Of a DNA stretch of 64,000 nt, positions 58,911-64,000 are shown in pieces. Under the pieces are notes generated by a model that worked only from the letters and a program-made list of their open reading frames with translations, did not search any database and was not told where the DNA came from. The position numbers and the translations under genes are program-made. The stretch is from Rhodocollybia butyracea (lineage: Eukaryota > Basidiomycota > Agaricomycetes > Agaricales > Omphalotaceae). Positions within the stretch are counted from its first letter, which is position 1. Every line of letters starts with the position of its first letter. The stretch is taken from positions 62,001 through 126,000 of the forward strand of contig JADNRY010000128.1 in NCBI GenBank assembly GCA_015501585.1, read 5' to 3'.

Positions 58911-59784
58911 TTACGGGTTGCCCGGGAGGGATTGCGCCATGCTAGGGCCGATGCTGGGTAGGAGGGGTTTCTCAAGAGGTTTGGTATTCTCCTTCACTAG
59001 TATTTCCGCGTTCTTCAGTTTCTCTTTCACCAATGCTTTTGGAACGAACATTGTCCGAGTTGTATAGGACCCACGCTTCAACCCATCAACAAGGATGGTT
59101 TTGTCGAGTTTATTGTCACGGATGTCAGAAAACGTATCTGTGATCTCTGATACGACTGGTTTCACTCTGAACTTGTCCTTGAATCTCTGCATCTTTGTCG
59201 GTCGATTTTGCTTGCGTGTAATTTCCCTCATCAGGTGGTTGATATATTTCTATACCTAATGTCAGCACGCTGTAAAGACTTTGATGAAGGCAAGTGCACA
59301 CCACGTCAGCCTTCTTTATGAGCTTTGAAAAATCGGACAATGAGATGGTCCAGGCGTGTTGCTACATTTCATATTTGACCAAATTGACATCAAGAAAATG
59401 ACTGAATGCGAACCTCGTCTATTACCGCGCCTCTAATAGCACAATATATGTCAGCAAAATTATCTCAGACGATAGGAGGACACTGACTTCGATGTCTTCT
59501 TCGTTAGTCGCGGATGAAACAATACATACTTTGAAGCATCCATGGGGAGGCCAATGTACTGGGAAACGTTACTTTTTTAAGGAAGGAGCGATGTCACGAT
59601 TACTTACCTCTGCAGCCTCGTTACGAAGAATAGGATATATTTTAAGCAACACATTCTCGTGGACCTCTGAGACTGGTGGATGCGGCGTAACCCTACTAGT
59701 ACGAATTGGCTGCGCATGAATGGATAGGCTGAAGAGCGCACATGCGGACACGAGGCCGAGGATTCTTTTGAAAGTCGAGATCAT
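58911..59784 (-). CDS. Secreted protein, paralogue P1 (221 aa)
   Basis: Five exons on the minus strand: 59784-59608, 59558-59488, 59432-59414, 59361-59302 and 59249-58911 (666 nt). MISTFKRILGLVSACALFSL is a signal peptide ending IHAQP. Then follow YIGLPMDASKYVLFHP, a 19-nt micro-exon (GAVIDE), QHAWTISLSDFSKLIKKADV and a basic C-terminal half with GSYTTRTMFVPKALVKEKLK. Exon structure and phases are identical to P2 at 63195-62322, which supports this gene model. I recognise no domain; it may be a lineage-specific secreted protein. Confidence 0.78.
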
Positions 59785-60586
59785 AGCGTATAGGATTCCA
59801 GAAAAGAAAGAGATGGCAAGGCAAATTTCGAAGACCAGCTTCAAAACCTTGGGGCGTTTTCGGGCCACGCTTTAAGTAGTACCAGTAGCGATACGCAATA
59901 TCAGACATTAACATCGGACAAGTAAACAATCTGGATCCGAGATCGGCGAAAAGACCGTGATTGTTAATCAGAGATGGAGTGAGGTCGCCTGATCTTTACA
60001 CGCTTGAAATAGTCGGAAGAGGCCTGTTCAAGACAAGCCGTGTCCTGACACCGTACAGAACGTTGCAAAGCTGTGGAAAGACCTTTGAGCGTACTGGCGA
60101 GGTTCTACCGAATCTCTCTTTATCTCTTGAACTTTCCAAACCAGGATTAAGTATTCCAGCCTCCCAGCCAGCTCCAGCCTCCGAGCTCCAGCCCCGCACC
60201 GTCATCTTCATTGGCATCAATTGCGTGGTTAGAATTGAACAGCCCTCACGCATTATTGATGTGTTTGGCGTGTTATCGATGTTATCCTCCATTGTCGACC
60301 ACTTGGGGTCGGCGCATGATGCATGGGCGCTTGAGAACTCAGAAATGATAGTGGTAGTGTAAACCGACGTGGTCGACGCAAGAAAAGTTTTGTGGTTCAG
60401 AATCAGAATTCTTCCGCCAGCTAGGCGCCAATCGAATTGCTCAGTCACGTGATAATCATCATTTCAAAAACAATTTCCAAATAGGGAAATCTCCACGCAA
60501 CAAATTAAACAATTCTCAGAGCTTGAGGCTGAGTGAGCACTGCTCGAGCCTCTCTCTGCATTCTAATAATTAGAGACCTACAAGCA
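59785..60586. other. Intergenic, duplicated at 63380-63640
   Basis: About 60010-60130 matches about 63400-63520 (ACACCGTACAGAACGTTGCA, GGCGAGGTTCTACCGAATCT). A 133-codon plus-strand frame at 59961-60362 is not conserved in the second copy and is not called. Confidence 0.5.
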
Positions 60587-60889
60587 CTATTCACAGAAAG
60601 CCCGGGGGTGACTGGTGACCGGTGACCGGTGATCGATGATCTTCTCCGGTTCTTTTAGGCTGCAGAGCCGAGGTGGGGGTTCTGTATTATCCTTCACTTC
60701 CGTAAGTTCCCCTTTCACCAACGCTTCTGGAACGAACATCATATCCGGATCCCCTTCACCGGATGGATTAAGGATGGTTTTGCCGAGATTTTCGGAATCG
60801 ATGCTACTAAGCAAACGATTCTTTGGAGCTTCCGGTGGTTGTGCATGGAGTTTGCCCTTCTTCAACTTGCCCTTCCATTTATCCCACAA
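60587..60889 (-). pseudogene. Secreted protein paralogue P3, C-terminal fragment
   Basis: Carries LGKTILNPSGEG and MMFVPEALVKGELTEVKDN, matching the last exon of P1 and P2 (LDKTILVDGL, MFVPKALVKEKL). No upstream exons or signal peptide: the duplicated block boundary follows at about 60930. Confidence 0.65.
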
Positions 60890-62321
60890 ATTCGGCGGTG
60901 AAGATTGAAGCTGTTGCCACAGATCTTTTGCACGGTACTACATGGATACCCACCCCTGCTCTGCTCTGGCAGTATTTTCGCGATTCCAATCACGGTCCCG
61001 TATTTTCATGATCATCTGCCAAGTTCCAACCAGATGGTTGGGGAGGATAAGTTTGAAGCTTGAAGCCTTGCGTTCCAATAAAGTTGCGAGGAAATTTCAC
61101 CTGAATTAAATCCTATCATACTGTCAGAAGATGGGATAAGCTTGAACCCTTGTGTTCCAATAAAGCTTGCAAATTTAATCAATTCATTCGGGATTTATCG
61201 AATTATCGAATCTACGACATTGCTGCCGCTGCTGAATCCCTGATCCTAGTGTAGAATTAGAGCTGTGGAATGCTCTTCGGTCCTCCCTTCGAGATTAGGG
61301 CAACGAATTTACGACGCCTTCAACCACGCACCGTTGCTGTGAATCTGCGTGCCAAACGATGACCGTCTCTCCCCAGGACTCGCTGCTCCAATCTCGAAGG
61401 GGGGTCCAGAAAGAGTACTACACAGCTCTAATTTTACACCAAGATCCGCTTGAGCAGCGGGGGCAACGCCATCACGTTGAAGAGAGATTTTGAATTACTG
61501 GTTCTAAATCCTCAAGGTTATAGAGCCCTCGGGACCGCTCTAGACTATATTGTAAACGGTTTATATGCCTGGATTGTGTGCTTACTAGCACTTCATCGGC
61601 TCAGTCAAGAAGCTTCGTCTAAGCCTTAAGTACCACCGAACAGCGTCCCACACAGGAATATGACACAAAAATATGACACAGAAATTCCACGCCAGCTATG
61701 GTCTGCGCTGTTGTCTTTTGACTCGTGCGAACCTGTCCGAACCCAACTCTGCCAATTATACACAGACCGTATGTATTGGCGCTCTTACCTGCATGGAAAA
61801 ATATCCATCGCCGGCCATGGTCATAGGCGCAGGATTGGATGTGTTTGTAGGACTATTGTCGTAAACGGAGCGCTACCAAAACAGCATTTGACGCTTGGTC
61901 ACTATCGTCATCACTATTTGAGTAGGGCTTGGAACCGTTGAACCTTCTAGTTACAGCATCATTCTCAACAACAGACATTCTAACAGATAACATTATACAT
62001 TGATTCGTATCCCTAGTCCTCTCGTCCTTGCCTGTACCTCTACCCTCTCGACCACTACTGCTCAAGTTTTGAAAACAAGCTGCTTCGGGAGTCCAAATTT
62101 GGAAATAGTAGACAAATCGGCCACCCGATCCAAAAGAATCGGGGCACGACCATTCGCGGTATAATTGGAGAATGAATTGCCAAAAATGGCAGCACAGCCA
62201 CCGACAGAGCTGTCAATGTCCATCCACAGCTCGAAGGGGCTCGAGAGCTCGCTCTGAAGGTATTCTAAAGCAAAGTTTGAGACTTCTTTAAGAGCATGGC
62301 TGGCATCTTTACAAGCACTTA
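60890..62321. other. Second copy of the 4 kb block, non-coding part
   Basis: Collinear with 57010-58090 up to about 61880; no gene supported. Confidence 0.6.
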
Positions 62322-63195
62322 CTACGGTTTTCCGGGATGGTTGTGATACGGTGGAATCCTTGGTGAAATTACTTTCTGTATCGCAGGATAGGCCTGCTGC
62401 AGTTTCTCTTCCACCAACTCTTTTGGAACGAACATCACCTGCGTTGTATAGGAACCAATCTGGAGTCCATGGACAAAGATGGTTGTGCCGAGCTTACCAC
62501 GACGCGGGATTTCCTTACCACTCAAAGGAGTCACGGTCTCTGCTACCTCTGTTTTGTGCAGGCTGATCCCTTTGATTTTATCAATCATTGTCGGTATTGG
62601 GAGTTTAAGGCGAGACAACAGGTTCTCGATATGTTTCTATATGTAATGTCAGCTCGTTATAAAGACCTCGATGAAGGCAAGTACACACCACATCAACGTT
62701 TTTCTTCCGTATGATTTCTGCAAGATCAGACAATGGGAGGATCCAGGGGTGTGGCTAGTATATGTCATAATTGGCCGAATTAACATCAAGAAAATGAAAA
62801 ATGACTGGATGCGAACCTCGACTATTACTACGCCACTAATAGCACAACTGGTCAGTAAATTCGTATAGCCGCGATAGGAGGACACTCACTTCGACTTTTC
62901 TCTCTTTAATTCCGGATGAAAGAGTACGTATTTTGACGCAGGCATGGGGAGGCCAATGTACTGGGAGACATTGCTTTTAAGAATCAATACGAAAAATGCA
63001 ACGATTACATACCTCTTTATCAGTGGAGTAGAGAAGATGTCCTTTAAGAACTTGGGCAGATGGTTCCTGCGGGCTAACCGGTTGGGACGGGGGCGACGTA
63101 GCCCTAGGAGTTTGGACTGGTTGCGCATGAATGGATAGGCTGAAGAGCACAATCGCGGAAACGAGGCTAAGGATTTTTTTGGAAGCCAAGATCAT
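62322..63195 (-). CDS. Secreted protein, paralogue P2 (217 aa)
   Basis: Five exons on the minus strand: 63195-63013, 62960-62890, 62835-62817, 62754-62689 and 62636-62322 (654 nt). Signal peptide MILASKKILSLVSAIVLFSL ending IHAQP. Next come YIGLPMPASKYVLFHPELKR, a 19-nt micro-exon (GVVIVE), PHPWILPLSDLAEIIRKKNV and a C-terminal part with GSYTTQVMFVPKELVEEKL, ending NHPGKP. It has the same intron positions as P1. The pair arose by tandem duplication and both frames are open, so both may be functional. Confidence 0.78.
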
Positions 63196-64000
63196 ATCGT
63201 ATGTGATTCCAGAGAGACGAGTTAAATTTCGAAGACCGGCTTCAAGACCTGGAATGGGGTTTGGGGTTTTTCGGGCCACTCTTTAAGTAGTAGCTATAAT
63301 CTCGTACGTTACCGGCTACGCGATAAATCAGACAGAACCATCACAAATAACCGATCTGTGGGGATCCGAGATGATGTTACCTGATGTTGACACGATGAAA
63401 TAGTCGGAAGAGGCCAGTCCAAATCAGCTATGACCTACAGGACACCGTACAGAACGTTGCAAAGCTGTGGGACGACCCTTGAGCATCCTGGCGAGGTTCT
63501 ACCGAATCTCTCTTTATCCCTTAACTCTCCTACCACTCAATGTTCTGTAAAACGACAAATGACCCGACCCAAACTGGCGGGACTATTGCTCCAGCCCCGC
63601 ATTGTCGCTCTCGTTTGATTCGCGATCATTTTAATGAACAGCCCTGAGACGCACTATTCCAGACTATTCCTCACAAGAGCAAAATTCAGGCCACAAGTTT
63701 CACTGATATTTAAATCACATTTGAATCGCCTGCATTCAAAGTCAGGACGGTCATTGATAAAATGGTATACTTATTATCCAGTAGTCTCCGCGGGGCCGCC
63801 GTCCAGTAGCGTCCAGCAGGATGCAAGCTGATGCCAGCTGAACGTTGAACGTTGAACGCTGACTAGGAGTCTTCGACTCCTGAGCGTGAACCATTCTTTC
63901 AAATGGAAGAATATATGTTATCCGGACGACTGTCGGATCAATGGTAGATGGTACTTAGCTGATGGTATCACTGGTGGCTTGTGATAGATGCTGCTGATCT
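63196..64000. other. Window end, intergenic
   Basis: Upstream region of P2 and the end of the duplicated block (to about 63520). Nothing else recognised; small repeats (AACGTTGAACGTTGAACGCTGA) near 63840. Confidence 0.5.

Noticed and set aside
59961..60448. Overlapping 133- and 150-codon frames on both strands
   Set aside because: Not conserved in the collinear copy at 63380-63640.

Overview
The window comes from a filamentous basidiomycete, most likely an Agaricomycete. Host genes are broken by many 47-60 bp GT-AG introns with CTAAC-type branch points. The families are typical of that group: DUF6533 membrane proteins, BTB proteins, a DUF7025-like AAA ATPase, one-TM coiled-coil proteins and small secreted proteins. 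The transposons are copia, hAT and a large integrase-type element. I cannot name the species.

Left part (1-4314 and 27712-34300): a host locus made of repeated units. Each unit carries a DUF6533-type membrane protein gene, a putative small secreted protein and an antibiotic-biosynthesis-monooxygenase-like (ABM) gene, in various states of decay. Between 4315 and 27711 this locus is split by one Ty1/copia element (minus strand) with matching 5-bp target duplications (ATACT). A paralogous empty site survives near 31,125.

The copia element is a nest of later insertions: a 1.7 kb hAT-like element (8055-9770) that itself holds a MITE-like insert; a 0.84 kb insert in RNase H (4754-5591); a 2.3 kb non-coding insert X in gag; and, inside X, a 14.7 kb DNA transposon (11240-25950). 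That transposon has 310-337 bp terminal inverted repeats built from 11-12 copies of a 21-25 bp motif, and a perfect 6-bp target duplication (CCAGCC). It carries four spliced genes whose reading frames I could rebuild: a 315-aa BTB-like protein, a 629-aa DDE integrase-type transposase, a 580-aa protein with a 2-oxoglutarate/Fe(II)-oxygenase-like core, and a 474-aa charged protein. A 5.4 kb hAT element (13447-18851) has inserted into the transposase gene. This multi-gene transposon is the most notable object in the window.

Middle part (35185-49000): ordinary host genes. These are an amino-acid transporter (13 exons), an AAA+ ATPase with an apparent 1-base loss after Walker B, a tRNA-Ser(CGA) with an intron, an alpha/beta-hydrolase and a SAM-dependent methyltransferase. 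48991-53795 looks gene-poor.

Right part (53796-64000): a small secreted protein, a signal-peptide/one-TM/coiled-coil protein, and a tandem duplication of about 4 kb that carries two intact paralogous secreted-protein genes (221 and 217 aa) and one truncated third copy.
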